From: Euhalothece natronophila Z-M001
Lineage (GTDB): Bacteria; Cyanobacteriota; Cyanobacteriia; Cyanobacteriales; Rubidibacteraceae
Assembly (NCBI RefSeq): GCF_007904085.1
Contig: NZ_CP042326.1
Coordinates: 682,001-746,000 of the forward strand
DNA: 64,000 bases
Reading direction: 5' to 3'
Shown here: in pieces, positions 36,937-47,468 of the stretch
How the letters are laid out: each line of letters begins with the position of its first letter
How positions within the stretch are numbered: the stretch's first letter is position 1
Translations under genes and position numbers: made by a program
Notes under the pieces: model-generated
Databases searched by the model: none
The model's input: the letters and a program-made list of their open reading frames with translations, nothing else
What the model was told of the DNA's origin: nothing

Positions 36937-38424
36937 ATGTCTCAAAGCAAACAAAAGCAGGGAACTGGCTCTAACAAGCCCTCTCTGTGGCAATCACCGT
37001 TATTTCAACCCTTACGAGTGATCACTCGTTCCTTTTCTCCCTATTGGCTAGCTTGTATTCCCTTAGCCGCGCTTATTATTGTGCTTTGGGATACAGCAGC
37101 TCATGCTCAAGATTTTGAAGGTCCTGATAGTGTTGAAGAACTCAGAGCCGTTTTAGATTCCATTTTCTTACTTTTTGCCTCAGTTCTCGTTATTTTTATG
37201 AACGCTGGCTTCGGGATGCTAGAAACTGGCTTCTCTCGTCAGAAAAATGCAGTTAACATTCTCTCGAAAAACTTAATTGTATTTGCGGTAGCCACCATTG
37301 CTTATTGGGCAATTGGCTTTGCCTTTATGTATGGAGGCGCAGAAGGAAATCCCTTTATTGGCACTTCTGGCTTCTTCTTTGCTAATGAAGCTGCTCCTTA
37401 TGGTGATCCAGAGTATCCAGAGGGGGTTCCCATTGCCATTTCCTTTTTATTCCAAGTTGCCTTTGCCGCTACCGCTGCCACCATTGTTTCTGGGGCAGTT
37501 GCTGAACGGGTAAAATTTGGCCCCTTTTTAACATTTAGTTTCCTCTTAGTTGCCATTTCTTATCCCATTACGGGTCGTTGGGGCTGGGATGAGCTCGGAT
37601 GGCTCGGTGAAATGGAGTTTAATGACTTTGCAGGCTCAACCATTGTTCACTCCGTAGGAGGCTGGGCTGCTTTAGTGGGTGCATTTTTGATTGGCCCCCG
37701 TACTGGAAAATATCGGGAGGAGGGTGGTACTAATGCCATTCCTGGTCATAATATGAGTATTGCTACCCTTGGTTGCTTAATTTTATGGATTGGCTGGTTT
37801 GGCTTTAATCCCGGCTCAGAATTAGCCGCAACAGCAAATGTTCCTTATATCGCGCTGACTACTAACTTATCGGCGGCAGCAGGGGGAGTCACCGCAACTG
37901 CCACATCTTGGCTCCGAGATAAAAAACCTGACTTATCCATGATTATTAACGGTATTCTTGCTGGGTTAGTTGGCATCACAGCAGGTTGTGCTTCAGTCAA
38001 TTACATTTCAGCAATCATTATTGGTGGTATTGCAGGGGTGATTGTTGTTTTCTCCGTTAGTTTCTTCGATAAGATAAAAATTGATGATCCCGTCGGGGCA
38101 ATTTCGGTTCACCTCGTTTGTGGTGCTTGGGGAACATTTGCTGTAGGAATCTTTGATGGCGGTACTAATCCCATTACTCAAATCATTGGTATTTTAGCGA
38201 TTGGGGCATTTACCGTGGTCTTTAGCGGAATTGTCTGGGGAATTCTCAAAGCAACTGTTGGGATTCGTGTTAGTGCTGAAGAAGAAGTACAAGGACTTGA
38301 TATTGGCGAACACGGTATGGAAGCCTACAGTGGTTTTGTGAAAGAAGCTGATGTGTTAACAGGCGGTTTCAGCAGTTCCATGAGTAGCAAGGGTGAGGAA
38401 TTTCCTCGCGGTTCTGAGGGCTAG
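36937..38424 (+). CDS. amt: Ammonium transporter Amt
   Basis: I choose the ATG at 36937 ([11 protein letters not shown]), with GAGGAA 12 bp upstream; the longest frame starts at a TTG at 36889. The 495 residues begin with a cleavable signal or first helix ([16 protein letters not shown]) and then 11 membrane segments. The twin-His pore lies in [17 protein letters not shown] and [11 protein letters not shown], and [11 protein letters not shown] is the signature of helix 1. The C-terminal [12 protein letters not shown] motif is the regulatory end that binds PII (GlnB). It takes up NH4+/NH3 and is expected to be NtcA-regulated. Confidence 0.95.
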   Translation: MSQSKQKQGTGSNKPSLWQSPLFQPLRVITRSFSPYWLACIPLAALIIVLWDTAAHAQDFEGPDSVEELRAVLDSIFLLFASVLVIFMNAGFGMLETGFSRQKNAVNILSKNLIVFAVATIAYWAIGFAFMYGGAEGNPFIGTSGFFFANEAAPYGDPEYPEGVPIAISFLFQVAFAATAATIVSGAVAERVKFGPFLTFSFLLVAISYPITGRWGWDELGWLGEMEFNDFAGSTIVHSVGGWAALVGAFLIGPRTGKYREEGGTNAIPGHNMSIATLGCLILWIGWFGFNPGSELAATANVPYIALTTNLSAAAGGVTATATSWLRDKKPDLSMIINGILAGLVGITAGCASVNYISAIIIGGIAGVIVVFSVSFFDKIKIDDPVGAISVHLVCGAWGTFAVGIFDGGTNPITQIIGILAIGAFTVVFSGIVWGILKATVGIRVSAEEEVQGLDIGEHGMEAYSGFVKEADVLTGGFSSSMSSKGEEFPRGSEG

Positions 38425-38452
38425 TCTGAATCAACATACGTTAATATACGAA

Positions 38453-38478
38453 GGGCAGGTTCTCACCTGCTTTTTTTC
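38453..38478 (+). terminator. Rho-independent terminator of amt
   Basis: GCAGGT-TCTC-ACCTGC with a run of seven T residues lies 28 bp after the amt stop. Confidence 0.88.
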
Positions 38479-38513
38479 TTTGTTGTCTCATTCAGCAAGC
38501 AGGTTTTCTCATT

Positions 38514-39875
38514 ATGACTGCAACAACTCCTCGCCGTTATCACATTACAACCTTTGGCTGCCAAATGAATAAGGCGGATTCAGAACGCATGGCAGGTATT
38601 TTAGATGCAATGGGGTATATTCCTGAAGATGACCCTAATTTAGCTAATTTAATTGTTTATAATACTTGCACCATTCGCGATAATGCCGAGCAAAAGGTTT
38701 ATTCTTATTTAGGACGACAGGCAAAACGGAAACAACAGTCTGCTGATTTAACTCTAGTTGTGGCTGGTTGCGTGGCGCAACAAGAAGGGGAAAAGTTACT
38801 ACGGCGTGTTCCTGAGTTGGATTTGGTTATGGGGCCCCAACATGCCAATCGCTTGGGAGAACTTTTAGAACAGGTGGAAGATGGGAATCAGGTAGTTGCC
38901 ACAGAACCCATCTATATTATGGAAGATATTACCCGGCCCCGACGAGATAGCAGTATTAGTGCTTGGGTTAATGTTATCTATGGCTGTAATGAACGCTGTA
39001 GCTATTGTGTTGTGCCTAATGTGCGCGGTGTGGAACAGTCTCGGACTCCTGAAGCAATTCGGAATGAAATGGAAATTTTAGGGGAACAGGGTTATAAGGA
39101 GGTAACGCTGTTAGGGCAAAATATTGATGCCTATGGGCGTGATTTACCGGGTTCTACCCCAGAGGGACGACATAAGCATACGTTGACCGATTTACTCTAT
39201 TATGTCCATGATGTGCCAGGAATTGAGCGCATTCGTTTTGCTACCAGTCACCCTCGCTACTTTACAGAGCGACTGATTCGCGCTTGTGCAGAGTTGCCAA
39301 AAGTGTGTGAGCATTTTCATATTCCCTTTCAATCTGGGGATAATGAAATACTCAAAGCAATGTCTCGCGGTTATACTCACCAGAAGTATCGGCGGATCAT
39401 TGATAAAATACGTCACTATATTCCTGATGCGGCAATTAGTGCTGATGCCATTGTGGGATTTCCGGGGGAAACAGAAGAACAGTTCCAGAATACATTACAG
39501 TTAGTGGAAGATATTGAGTTTGATCAGTTGAATACGGCGGCTTATTCCCCTCGCCCTGGCACTCCCTCGGCAAAATGGGAAAATCAACTCACTGATGAGG
39601 TGAAAAGTGATCGCCTGCAACGACTGAATCATTTAGTTTCCACGAAGGCGGCTGCGCGATCGCGCCGTTATCTCAATCGTACCGAAGAAGTTTTAGTAGA
39701 GGGACAAAACCCGAAAGATAGTTCCCAAGTGATGGGGCGTACTCGAACCAACCGCTTAACCTTCTTTGCTGGCGATATCGAAGCATTAAAAGGACAACAA
39801 GTTCCTGTAAAGATTACCGATGTGAGAGCCTTTAGTCTGACAGGAGAAATGATGGTTCCTATGCCTGTAACATAG
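38514..39875 (+). CDS. miaB: tRNA-2-methylthio-N6-dimethylallyladenosine synthase
   Basis: The 453 residues show the MiaB order: an N-terminal UPF0004 domain with [14 protein letters not shown] and a second Cys in [13 protein letters not shown] and [11 protein letters not shown]; the radical-SAM motif [15 protein letters not shown] (CxxxCxxC); [17 protein letters not shown]; and a C-terminal TRAM domain. It adds a methylthio group to i6A37 of tRNAs. Its stop overlaps the convergent hydrolase gene by 17 bp. Confidence 0.96.
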   Translation: MTATTPRRYHITTFGCQMNKADSERMAGILDAMGYIPEDDPNLANLIVYNTCTIRDNAEQKVYSYLGRQAKRKQQSADLTLVVAGCVAQQEGEKLLRRVPELDLVMGPQHANRLGELLEQVEDGNQVVATEPIYIMEDITRPRRDSSISAWVNVIYGCNERCSYCVVPNVRGVEQSRTPEAIRNEMEILGEQGYKEVTLLGQNIDAYGRDLPGSTPEGRHKHTLTDLLYYVHDVPGIERIRFATSHPRYFTERLIRACAELPKVCEHFHIPFQSGDNEILKAMSRGYTHQKYRRIIDKIRHYIPDAAISADAIVGFPGETEEQFQNTLQLVEDIEFDQLNTAAYSPRPGTPSAKWENQLTDEVKSDRLQRLNHLVSTKAAARSRRYLNRTEEVLVEGQNPKDSSQVMGRTRTNRLTFFAGDIEALKGQQVPVKITDVRAFSLTGEMMVPMPVT

Positions 39876-40794
39876 CTTCTTCTTGGAGAAACTGAATCAC
39901 TTTGGTCTTGATTTGTTCGGAAGCACAAGCGGTTGCATCATGCCCACAGTTCTCTAGAAACTCTAAACGGGAATTAGGGAGAGATTGGTGCAGTTTTTCG
40001 CCGTGACGGGGAGGAAACCAGCGATCGCTGTCTCCCCACAGAATTAAAGTAGGACAGAGTATATTTTCTAAATTATCGTGAACATAGCTGATTAAATTGG
40101 GCTGTTGTTTTTCTAGATACTGAATTTCTCGGGCTGCCTGTTGTAGAGTTTGGGTAAAATGCGCGATCGTGCCACTTTTCTCTACAAAGGGGTAAGTTAA
40201 CGCATAAACATCCTCATAGGTGACCATCTCTGGTGCTGTCACCACATCCCGACGGGCATACCGAACCACCTCTCGCACCACTGGCGCTAAAGGCTTCACT
40301 AAACGCGATTGATCAATTCCTCTTACCAAATGCAAAGGAACTCCTGCTAACCAGCGCATTCCCGCACTCGGTAATTCCTGAGGGAAAATTGCTGCATTGA
40401 TCAGGACTAAACGATCAAAATATTGAGAATAATCAATTGCCGCTGATACAGATACCAGACCTCCTAATGATTGTGCAATCACGGTTGCTGGTTCATCACA
40501 TAAGGCTTCAATAACTTGGGGTAACTCCTGCTGTAACTGAGTAATTTTCCATTGTTCAGGTTTATCCGAAAAACCATGTCCGGTTAAATCAAATGCAATA
40601 ACCCGATAATTCTCCGCTAAAATCGGGATCAGTCGTCGCCAACTATAACTCCAACTCCCAATCCCATGTAAAAAAATAATTGGCTTTCCCGTCCCAATTT
40701 CTCCATAAGCTAAGTAATGAGTAGTACCGCCTGGACTTTGAACTGGCAACATTTTTTGCCCTTCAGGAAATGTCGTTTGCCACCAATTTTCCAT
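39859..40794 (-). CDS. Alpha/beta hydrolase
   Basis: The ATG at 40794 ([12 protein letters not shown]) is my preferred start; six residues upstream give an alternative at 40812. The protein shows [15 protein letters not shown] (oxyanion loop HGxG), the nucleophile elbow [15 protein letters not shown] (Ser in AQSLGG), the acid in [13 protein letters not shown], and the His in [11 protein letters not shown]. It is a typical single-domain fold of about 300 residues. The substrate cannot be told; candidates include esters, lactones and lipids. It overlaps the miaB 3' end. Confidence 0.85.
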   Translation of the reverse strand: MENWWQTTFPEGQKMLPVQSPGGTTHYLAYGEIGTGKPIIFLHGIGSWSYSWRRLIPILAENYRVIAFDLTGHGFSDKPEQWKITQLQQELPQVIEALCDEPATVIAQSLGGLVSVSAAIDYSQYFDRLVLINAAIFPQELPSAGMRWLAGVPLHLVRGIDQSRLVKPLAPVVREVVRYARRDVVTAPEMVTYEDVYALTYPFVEKSGTIAHFTQTLQQAAREIQYLEKQQPNLISYVHDNLENILCPTLILWGDSDRWFPPRHGEKLHQSLPNSRLEFLENCGHDATACASEQIKTKVIQFLQEEAMLQA

Positions 40795-40961
40795 AACTGT
40801 TTCCTCCCTCAATCGAGATAACTACCAAATTAATTACCGAAACTCTAGCTTTTAAGTTCAATATAACAAATCATCTAAAAACAAGGAAAACCTTAACCCT
40901 TTCCTAACAAAAAGATAACCTTTATATAATATTTGCTACATCTTAACCATTTGGAGACTCA

Positions 40962-41717
40962 ATGATGAAAGAAAAATTATTTATTAGTGACCTTGATAAT
41001 ACTTTAATTGGTGATGATTTAAGCTTAGAAAAATTAAACAAAAAACTAGAAAAAAGCCGAGAAAACCATGGAACAAAAATTGTTTATGCCACAGGCCGAT
41101 CGCTGTTTTTATATCAACAGTTAACTCAACAAAAACCACTACTTCCACCAGATGCTCTAATTGCTGCAGTGGGAACAGAAATTTATCTTAATCCAGAAAC
41201 AGAAATAATGGATCAAGACTGGGAAAATTATCTTTCTCAAAACTGGCATCCTAAGAAAATTCTAGAAATTACCATGCAGTTTCCTGAATTAACTCTCCAA
41301 CCAGAGTTTGAACAAGGGCAATTCAAAATTAGTTTCAATCTTTCTTCACAAGCATTACAAAATATTATTAATCCTCTTGAAAAAGCGTTAACTGAAGCTA
41401 ACTTAAATGTTAAACTTATTTATAGCGGAGGTAAAGATTTAGATATTATCCCCAAAGAAGCCGATAAAGGGTTAGCTGTCCAGTTTTTACAAAAAAAATG
41501 GCAAATGAGTGATAAAAACACGATTGTTTGTGGCGATTCAGGAAATGATATTGCCCTTTTTGATACGGGACATCCTCAAGGAATTTTAGTTGGCAATGCT
41601 CAAAGTGAACTCAAACAATGGTATCAAAACAATGCAACCGAATATCGTTACTTAGCGCATCAAGAATATGCAGCAGGAATTATAGAAGGCTTAGAATACT
41701 TTAAATTGATTGAATAA
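40962..41717 (+). CDS. Sucrose-6-phosphate phosphatase-like HAD hydrolase
   Basis: The 251 residues match the S6PP/SPP group of HAD phosphatases: motif I FISDLDNTLIGDD, the substrate-cap region with VYATGRSLFLYQQL, AAVGTEIYLNP, DIIPKEADKGLAVQF (Lys of motif III), and motif IV VCGDSGNDIALFD. It likely dephosphorylates sucrose-6-phosphate, the last step in making sucrose as a compatible solute. A trehalose or glucosylglycerol phosphate substrate is possible. No sucrose-phosphate synthase lies beside it. Confidence 0.75.
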   Translation: MMKEKLFISDLDNTLIGDDLSLEKLNKKLEKSRENHGTKIVYATGRSLFLYQQLTQQKPLLPPDALIAAVGTEIYLNPETEIMDQDWENYLSQNWHPKKILEITMQFPELTLQPEFEQGQFKISFNLSSQALQNIINPLEKALTEANLNVKLIYSGGKDLDIIPKEADKGLAVQFLQKKWQMSDKNTIVCGDSGNDIALFDTGHPQGILVGNAQSELKQWYQNNATEYRYLAHQEYAAGIIEGLEYFKLIE

Positions 41718-41731
41718 AATTCTATGTTATT

Positions 41732-41777
41732 TGTCCTTTGTCCTTAATGACCAATGACTAATGACTAATGACTAATT
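41732..41777 (+). repeat. Intergenic heptamer repeat (STRR-type)
   Basis: CCTTTGT-like units followed by tandem AATGACT copies lie between the phosphatase and the ABC gene. The same family recurs at 42573, 49818, 52842 and 62314. Confidence 0.7.
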
Positions 41778-41780
41778 ACC

Positions 41781-42569
41781 ATGAACGAACCCTTAATTGA
41801 ACTCAAAGGAATTTCTAAAAAATTTGGTGACACTGTAATTCTTGATGAAGTTGACCTCACCATTTATGATGGCGAAGCCCTAGTGATTATTGGGCCCTCA
41901 GGAACAGGGAAATCAACTATATTGAGAATTATTGCAGGATTACTTGCCCCTGATAGTGGAGAGATTTATATTAAAGGAGAGAAAAGAGAAGGCTTAATTG
42001 AAGACCATAAAGATAGCATTCATATTGGGATGGTCTTCCAACAAGCAGCCTTATTTGACTCTTTAACCGTTAATGAAAATGTTGGTTTTTTTCTTTATCA
42101 AAATACTGATTTACCGCGCCAAAAAATTCGGAAATTAGTAGAAGAAAAACTAGAAATGGTTGGTTTACCTGGAACTGGCGATCTTTCGCCAGCACAACTT
42201 TCTGGAGGGATGAAAAAACGAGTTAGCTTTGCTAGGGCAATTATGTCTGATCCTGATAACCCTGACACTTCACCTGCCACTATTCTATATGACGAGCCGA
42301 CCGCAGGCTTAGACCCTATTGCTTCTACCGTTATTGAAGACTTAGTACGTCGATTACAAGGTCAAAACACAGGATGTGGCACGTATGTTATGGTAAGTCA
42401 CCAAGATAGTACCATTCGTCGGACTGCCGACCGAGTTATTTTTCTTTATGGAGGTAAAGTGCAATGGGAAGGCAATGTAAATGAAATTGATACCACCGAT
42501 CATGCTATGGTTCGACAATTTTTTAGTGCCAGTGTTAAGGGCCCAATTCGGGTAATTGGTGGTCAATAA
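41781..42569 (+). CDS. mlaF: ABC transporter ATP-binding protein, MCE/Mla type
   Basis: The 262 residues hold Walker A GPSGTGKSTILR, a Q-loop (VFQQAALF), the signature LSGGMKKRVSFARAI, Walker B ILYDEPTAGLDP and a switch His (MVSHQDS). Its sequence resembles MlaF, the ATPase that drives lipid movement between membranes; the plastid counterpart is TGD3. The next gene is an MlaD-type substrate-binding protein, which supports the lipid-transport call. The permease (MlaE type) is not in the window. Confidence 0.8.
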   Translation: MNEPLIELKGISKKFGDTVILDEVDLTIYDGEALVIIGPSGTGKSTILRIIAGLLAPDSGEIYIKGEKREGLIEDHKDSIHIGMVFQQAALFDSLTVNENVGFFLYQNTDLPRQKIRKLVEEKLEMVGLPGTGDLSPAQLSGGMKKRVSFARAIMSDPDNPDTSPATILYDEPTAGLDPIASTVIEDLVRRLQGQNTGCGTYVMVSHQDSTIRRTADRVIFLYGGKVQWEGNVNEIDTTDHAMVRQFFSASVKGPIRVIGGQ

Positions 42570-42572
42570 ATT

Positions 42573-42624
42573 CACCGGTAATCATTAGTCACTGGTTTAC
42601 AAAAGACGAAGGACAAAATCAAGA
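42573..42624. repeat. Intergenic heptamer repeat (STRR-type)
   Basis: TTAGTCACTGGTTTACAAA plus GAAGGACAAAATC lies between the ABC gene and mlaD. It is the reverse orientation of the family at 49818 and 62314. Confidence 0.6.
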
Positions 42625-42685
42625 ATGTGCTTCAAACTGAAAGTGAAAACCGCTATAGAAAATAAATAAAAATAAGGATAAAAAA

Positions 42686-43921
42686 ATGCGATCGCGTACA
42701 GTTCGAGAAGGCTCAGTTGGCTTGCTAATTTTAGTAGGATTCCTCTTATTTGGCGGGGTTTTTATGTGGCTCAGAGATTTTAGATTAGGGCAAGATAGTT
42801 ATAAAATTACTGCTACTTTTACCAATGCAAATCGAGTCATCGCAGGATCACCAGTGCGCTATCGCGGGGTAAGAGTTGGAGAAGTAGAGAGAACTGAACC
42901 CCACGCTAACGGTGTTAATATTGTCATTCGGATTAATCGGGTTGATTTAAGTCTTCCTCGACAAGGGTTAACCATTGAAGCTAATCAATCAGGGTTAGTG
43001 GGAGAAACCTCCATTGATATTTTTCCCCAAACCGAACTTGCTTCAGAACAGGCTGAAGTAAGCCCAATTAGTGAAGATTGTGATTCCACTATTGTTGTGT
43101 GTGAAAATGACACAGTACAGGGAGAAGTTGGAGCGAGTTTAGATGTTTTAATTCGTAATACTTCCCAAGCCGCAGAATTAATTAGTGATCCCGAATTATT
43201 TGAAAATATAAAAGAACTCACCGCTAGCAGTACTGAAGCAGCAGAAAGCATTGCCGAAGTGAGTCGAGATATATCAGATATCTCAGGAACAGTCACCCGA
43301 CAATTAGAAATTTTAACTGCTACTACAGAAGAAACTGGGGAAGAATTAGCCCTCACTGCAACAGAAACCCAAGAGTTAATTCGGAACTTAAATCGGATCG
43401 TAGTTACCAATGAGGAAAATATTGAAACAACCCTTTCTGAAATTGGTCAAACTAGTCAAGAATTAAATCGGGTGATGCAAACTCTCGGCCCTACCCTAGA
43501 AACCTTAAATACAAGCATTGAACAAACGGATACTGAAAAGTTAATCACGAACTTAGAAACCTTAACAACCAATGCCGCAGAAACGTCAGAAAATCTTAAA
43601 AATGCTTCTGAAGTCTTGAGTAGTTCCGAAAATTTAATGCTAATGCAACAAACCCTTGACTCAGCAAGAGCAACCTTTGAAAATACACAAAAAATTACGT
43701 CTGATCTCGATGAATTAACTGGAGACCCTGAATTTAGACGTAATTTAGAACGACTCATTGAAGGCTTAAGTGATCTCCTTTCCTCTACTCAGGAATTAGA
43801 GCAACAGTTAATTGCTGCTGAGAGACAAAAACAACTGGAAGAAACAGATAATGAACTTGAACGTACCATCAATTTTAGCAATATAGGCGAGAATCCGACG
43901 ACCACATCCCGAAGAGATTAG
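42686..43921 (+). CDS. mlaD: MlaD/MCE family protein
   Basis: The 411 residues have one N-terminal membrane anchor (VGLLILVGFLLFGGVFMWL) and an MCE domain at about 35-120: YKITATFTNANRVIAGSPV, RYRGVRVGEVERT and GLVGETSIDIFPQ. A long helical coiled-coil tail, rich in Glu/Thr/Ala, runs to the C-terminus. In the periplasm it likely forms a hexameric ring that binds lipids and hands them to the outer membrane. The start codon overlaps a HIP1 site (42688-42695), which encodes RSR. Confidence 0.85.
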   Translation: MRSRTVREGSVGLLILVGFLLFGGVFMWLRDFRLGQDSYKITATFTNANRVIAGSPVRYRGVRVGEVERTEPHANGVNIVIRINRVDLSLPRQGLTIEANQSGLVGETSIDIFPQTELASEQAEVSPISEDCDSTIVVCENDTVQGEVGASLDVLIRNTSQAAELISDPELFENIKELTASSTEAAESIAEVSRDISDISGTVTRQLEILTATTEETGEELALTATETQELIRNLNRIVVTNEENIETTLSEIGQTSQELNRVMQTLGPTLETLNTSIEQTDTEKLITNLETLTTNAAETSENLKNASEVLSSSENLMLMQQTLDSARATFENTQKITSDLDELTGDPEFRRNLERLIEGLSDLLSSTQELEQQLIAAERQKQLEETDNELERTINFSNIGENPTTTSRRD

Positions 43922-44010
43922 TCGTTAGACCTAGCGCCCACTTAAATTGCTAGACGATGTGAGTGTAAGTAGCTCACTCTATCCCCCGCTAGTGGCGAGG
44001 GAAGCAACAA

Positions 44011-44979
44011 TTAACCGATTAATGTTGCAGTGAGATGAGAGAGAGTATCGGTAATAAATGCCACCGTATGGCGAGTCAAGGGTAAACTATCAATGACCAT
44101 TCCCGTACATAACAGCATCATATAGAGAATGGAATACTTAAACAGCGATCGCGCTTTTAGTTTATCCTCAGGAGATTGTCGCAACACCCAAGCCTTCTTA
44201 ATAAAAACAAAGCCTAAAACCGTTGCAAATATGCCATAAATCCATCCCGACTCACCAAGAGGATAAATTAGACCAAAGGTTAAGGGAACAACAAATACTG
44301 TATAAGCAAATACCTGTTCTGCTGTTTCTTTCACCCCTTTCACCACTGGCAACATCGGAACATTGACTTCTGCATAATCATCACAGATCATCATCGCCAA
44401 AGCCCAAAAATGAGGCGGAGTCCAGAAAAAGACAATCGCAAATAAAAACCAAGCCGCCCAACTTAACTCATTAGTCACCGCGGCCCAACCCACTAAAGCA
44501 GGAATTGCCCCAGCAGCGCCACCAATAACAATATTCTGGGTACTATGACGCTTCAGCCAATGGGTATAAACCAGCATATAAACAAAAATACCAGACAGTG
44601 CTAGTAATGCACTTAAAACATTCACGAACCAGGCCATCAAACCAAAAGACAGCCCAGCTAAAACCATAGCAAACAGTAAAGCGTGTTGTGGCTGCACTCT
44701 TCCTGAAGGAATAGGACGTTTCCGCGTCCGTTGCATCTCATAATCAATATCCTTATCGTAGATGCAGTTCAAAGTTTGCGCTGAAGCCGCCGCTAAAGTT
44801 CCCCCAAGGAGGGTAATAAACAGATTAAGCGGATCCACTTCTCCATCTCCGGCAAGCCACATTCCAGCTGCCGTGGTAATTAGTAATAAGGGAATAATGC
44901 GTGGTTTCGTCAGTTGATAATAACTTTGAATAACTTGTAAAAAGGTTTCGTTGCGATGAGAAAGACTAGTCCCAGTCAT
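44011..44979 (-). CDS. ctaB: Protoheme IX farnesyltransferase (heme O synthase)
   Basis: The 322 residues carry nine membrane helices. Signatures: [19 protein letters not shown], the first Asp-rich motif [21 protein letters not shown], the second [16 protein letters not shown], and [17 protein letters not shown]. It farnesylates heme B to heme O, the first step towards heme A for the terminal oxidase. It lies downstream of ctaA on the same strand, with a 211-bp gap, and is divergent from ctaCDE. Confidence 0.95.
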   Translation of the reverse strand: MTGTSLSHRNETFLQVIQSYYQLTKPRIIPLLLITTAAGMWLAGDGEVDPLNLFITLLGGTLAAASAQTLNCIYDKDIDYEMQRTRKRPIPSGRVQPQHALLFAMVLAGLSFGLMAWFVNVLSALLALSGIFVYMLVYTHWLKRHSTQNIVIGGAAGAIPALVGWAAVTNELSWAAWFLFAIVFFWTPPHFWALAMMICDDYAEVNVPMLPVVKGVKETAEQVFAYTVFVVPLTFGLIYPLGESGWIYGIFATVLGFVFIKKAWVLRQSPEDKLKARSLFKYSILYMMLLCTGMVIDSLPLTRHTVAFITDTLSHLTATLIG

Positions 44980-45190
44980 GGGTAATTAATTCCTTGAAAA
45001 TTGAATAGTGTGCAGTTACTTAAAGTTTTCCAATTCAATGCAATGTAATATGAAATACCTAAATGCTTGCTACTAATAATTTTGCCTTTGCCACCCTTAA
45101 TAATGGGCATTGAGGGGATCAATATCAGTAGAGTTGCTTAGCTTTCATATAAGTAGTTCTGGGAACCTTTTGCTTCTTAATGAGCCAATA

Positions 45191-46114
45191 TTATACTGAT
45201 TGAGAAGAAGTCATTGCATCTCGCACGGCTAGAACTGTGTAAGCCACTAAGCCACCAAACAAGGCAGCACCAACAGCTTGATGTGTAACCGTAAGGGGTT
45301 CAACTTGCAGATGAAAGTGAAAAGTTGCAGTGCCGACTAAAATTTGCAAAATGAGTAAGACTCCTGAAGCATTAGAAATTTTCCGTAAAGCAGGATGCAA
45401 CGCTGGGGTTCGCCAAGAGAAAATGACCACAGCTAGAGTTGCTAGACTCGCCGGTAATACCCCCAATAAATGACTATTCATTACAGAACATAATTGGGAA
45501 CCTGTATAACATTGATGCACTGCCCAGCGAGAGGCAATGAGTCCACCGAGAAGACTTTGCCCATAAACTAATGCCACAGCAATTCCTCCTAGCCAAGGGA
45601 GTTTTTTGGCAGTAGTTGTCCCCTGATAGGGCAATAAAGCCGTTCCCATGCCCACTAATAACCCAAAGAATAAGAGGGCTGTTCCTAAATGGGCAGTAAC
45701 AATATCAAATCGTAACAACTCAGTGACTGTGAGTCCGCCGAGGAGTCCTTGCAAACTAACTAAAATCACAGCTAAGACCGAAGCCCAAGGTAGCCAACGG
45801 GGTAATGATTGACGATACCAAATTGAGAATCCCGCTAAAAAGAGGGTACTCAAGCCAATTAGGGCAGCATCAAGACGGTGAAACCACTCCAAAAATACTT
45901 GCAAGTTCATCTGTTGCGAGGGAACGATTTGACCATAACACAGGGGCCAATCGGGACAAGCTAACCCTGCATCCATTACCCTTGTCGCACTACCAATCGC
46001 CATCAAAATAAATGTCGCAATGGAAATTTTCCAAATTAGGCGTCGCACTTGCTGTTGCGCGGTTAATTGATTCTTAGATTGGGTAATTTTTTGCTGAATA
46101 ACTGATTCTGTCAT
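45191..46114 (-). CDS. ctaA: Heme A synthase (COX15/CtaA family)
   Basis: The 307 residues have eight membrane helices and the heme-binding His residues of CtaA: EWFHRLDAALIG (near 70), TAHLGTALLF, RWAVHQCYTGSQLCSVMNSHLLGVLP, and VTHQAVGAALF. VTRVMDAGLACPDWPLCYG is the CtaA signature with a Cys pair. The enzyme oxidises heme O to heme A. It is divergent from ctaC, so ctaB-ctaA and ctaCDE share the 376-bp control region. Confidence 0.93.
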   Translation of the reverse strand: MTESVIQQKITQSKNQLTAQQQVRRLIWKISIATFILMAIGSATRVMDAGLACPDWPLCYGQIVPSQQMNLQVFLEWFHRLDAALIGLSTLFLAGFSIWYRQSLPRWLPWASVLAVILVSLQGLLGGLTVTELLRFDIVTAHLGTALLFFGLLVGMGTALLPYQGTTTAKKLPWLGGIAVALVYGQSLLGGLIASRWAVHQCYTGSQLCSVMNSHLLGVLPASLATLAVVIFSWRTPALHPALRKISNASGVLLILQILVGTATFHFHLQVEPLTVTHQAVGAALFGGLVAYTVLAVRDAMTSSQSV

Positions 46115-46490
46115 AATCTTTGAAGATTATAAAAATCTAATTAGTTGCTAAGTCTTGTGTTTATTTTTAACTTAACCTTGCCAAAACAACATCTGGGGTG
46201 ATTCACCTACCACTCTAATCAGAATCGTCACTCCCTGCCATGGTTTTAGATATTCTTCAGATTAGAGACAATAATCTTTGTCTTTTCTTTAGATTTAATT
46301 GTTTTGGATTGTTAAGATTTATTGCGATCCCAAAGAAAACCCTAAAAAAGGTTGAAATTTGTCCCTGTCCCCTGAATTTTTCCATAAGTTTGTTTTACCG
46401 TAGATGAGGAACAAGCAATTGCCTACTCATTACTCTCCCCTAAAACGTTAAAAAAGAATTGTAAACTCAAACGACTATAACCTAAACACT
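46115..46490. other. Divergent promoter region of ctaA and ctaC
   Basis: This is a 376-bp gap without genes. It must hold the promoters for both oxidase transcripts. I see no clear -35/-10 pair, riboswitch, or NtcA-type palindrome. Confidence 0.4.
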
Positions 46491-47459
46491 GTGACTACCA
46501 CAAACAAAATTACAATTATTTCCCTGACAATTTTCATTGCTATCCTTAGCCTTTGGTACGGTCAGGATAATGGCTTATTGCCCGTTGCTGCCTCTCCCGA
46601 AGCAGAAGCAGTAGATGGCATTTTTAAACTGATGATGACCATTGCCACCGGCTTATTTCTACTGGTGGAAGGAGTTTTAATCTATTCGGTAATTCGCTTT
46701 CGACGAAAAGCTGGGGATGACAGTGATGGCCCCCCGATTGAAGGAAATGTTTCCCTAGAAATTCTCTGGACGGCAATTCCTACGGTAATTGTTTTGATTC
46801 TCTCGGTTTATAGCTTTGATGTCTATAACTCAATGGGAGGATTAAACCCAGAAGCCTCTAGAGATCCTGGCCCCCAAAAAGTGGCTCAAGAGAACCAGTC
46901 TGCTAACGGCTGGGAAGGCTTACTGGCTTCAGCGTCTAATTATCTGGCTCTGGGTTTAGGAGATTCCCCCAATAATCAGGTTAAGAACGTCGAGCCTTTA
47001 TCAGTGGATGTGAATGCCATTCAATATGCCTTCTTGTTTACCTATCCTGACAGTGGCATTGTTACTGGGGAACTGCACGTTCCTGTGGGTAAGCCAGTGA
47101 AATTAAATATTAGCGCTGGCGATGTCATTCATGCGTTTTGGGTACCGCAACTGCGTATAAAGCAAGATGCAATTCCAGGACGCGAAACTAAGTTGAGTTT
47201 TAACCCAGAGAAAATTGGAGAATATCCGATTATTTGCGCTGAATTATGTGGTCCCTATCATGGGGCGATGAAAACCCAGTTAATTGTTGAAAGTGAAGAA
47301 GATTATCAAGGGTGGTTAGAAAGCCAACAAGTGGCGCAAAGTAAACCTTTAGAGGAAACGATCGCGCGTAGTGATCAATCCCCTTTACTCACTCCCTATG
47401 CGGAAAAAATTGGGGTTAATGACAAAACTTTAGACACATTAGACGCACAGATTCACTAA
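46491..47459 (+). CDS. ctaC: Cytochrome c oxidase subunit II
   Basis: The start is GTG at 46491. The 322 residues have two membrane helices (LTIFIAILSLWYGQ and LMMTIATGLFLLVEGVLI) and a cupredoxin CuA domain: VIHAFWVPQLRIKQDAIPG, then ICAELCGPYHGAMKTQ (the CuA Cys, His and Met ligands). The periplasmic part has a loop of about 45 residues (PQKVAQENQ to NQVKNVEP) between the second helix and the CuA domain. It accepts electrons from cytochrome c6 or plastocyanin. The start of ctaD is 9 bp after its stop. Confidence 0.95.
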   Translation: MTTTNKITIISLTIFIAILSLWYGQDNGLLPVAASPEAEAVDGIFKLMMTIATGLFLLVEGVLIYSVIRFRRKAGDDSDGPPIEGNVSLEILWTAIPTVIVLILSVYSFDVYNSMGGLNPEASRDPGPQKVAQENQSANGWEGLLASASNYLALGLGDSPNNQVKNVEPLSVDVNAIQYAFLFTYPDSGIVTGELHVPVGKPVKLNISAGDVIHAFWVPQLRIKQDAIPGRETKLSFNPEKIGEYPIICAELCGPYHGAMKTQLIVESEEDYQGWLESQQVAQSKPLEETIARSDQSPLLTPYAEKIGVNDKTLDTLDAQIH

Positions 47460-47468
47460 ATAGAATTT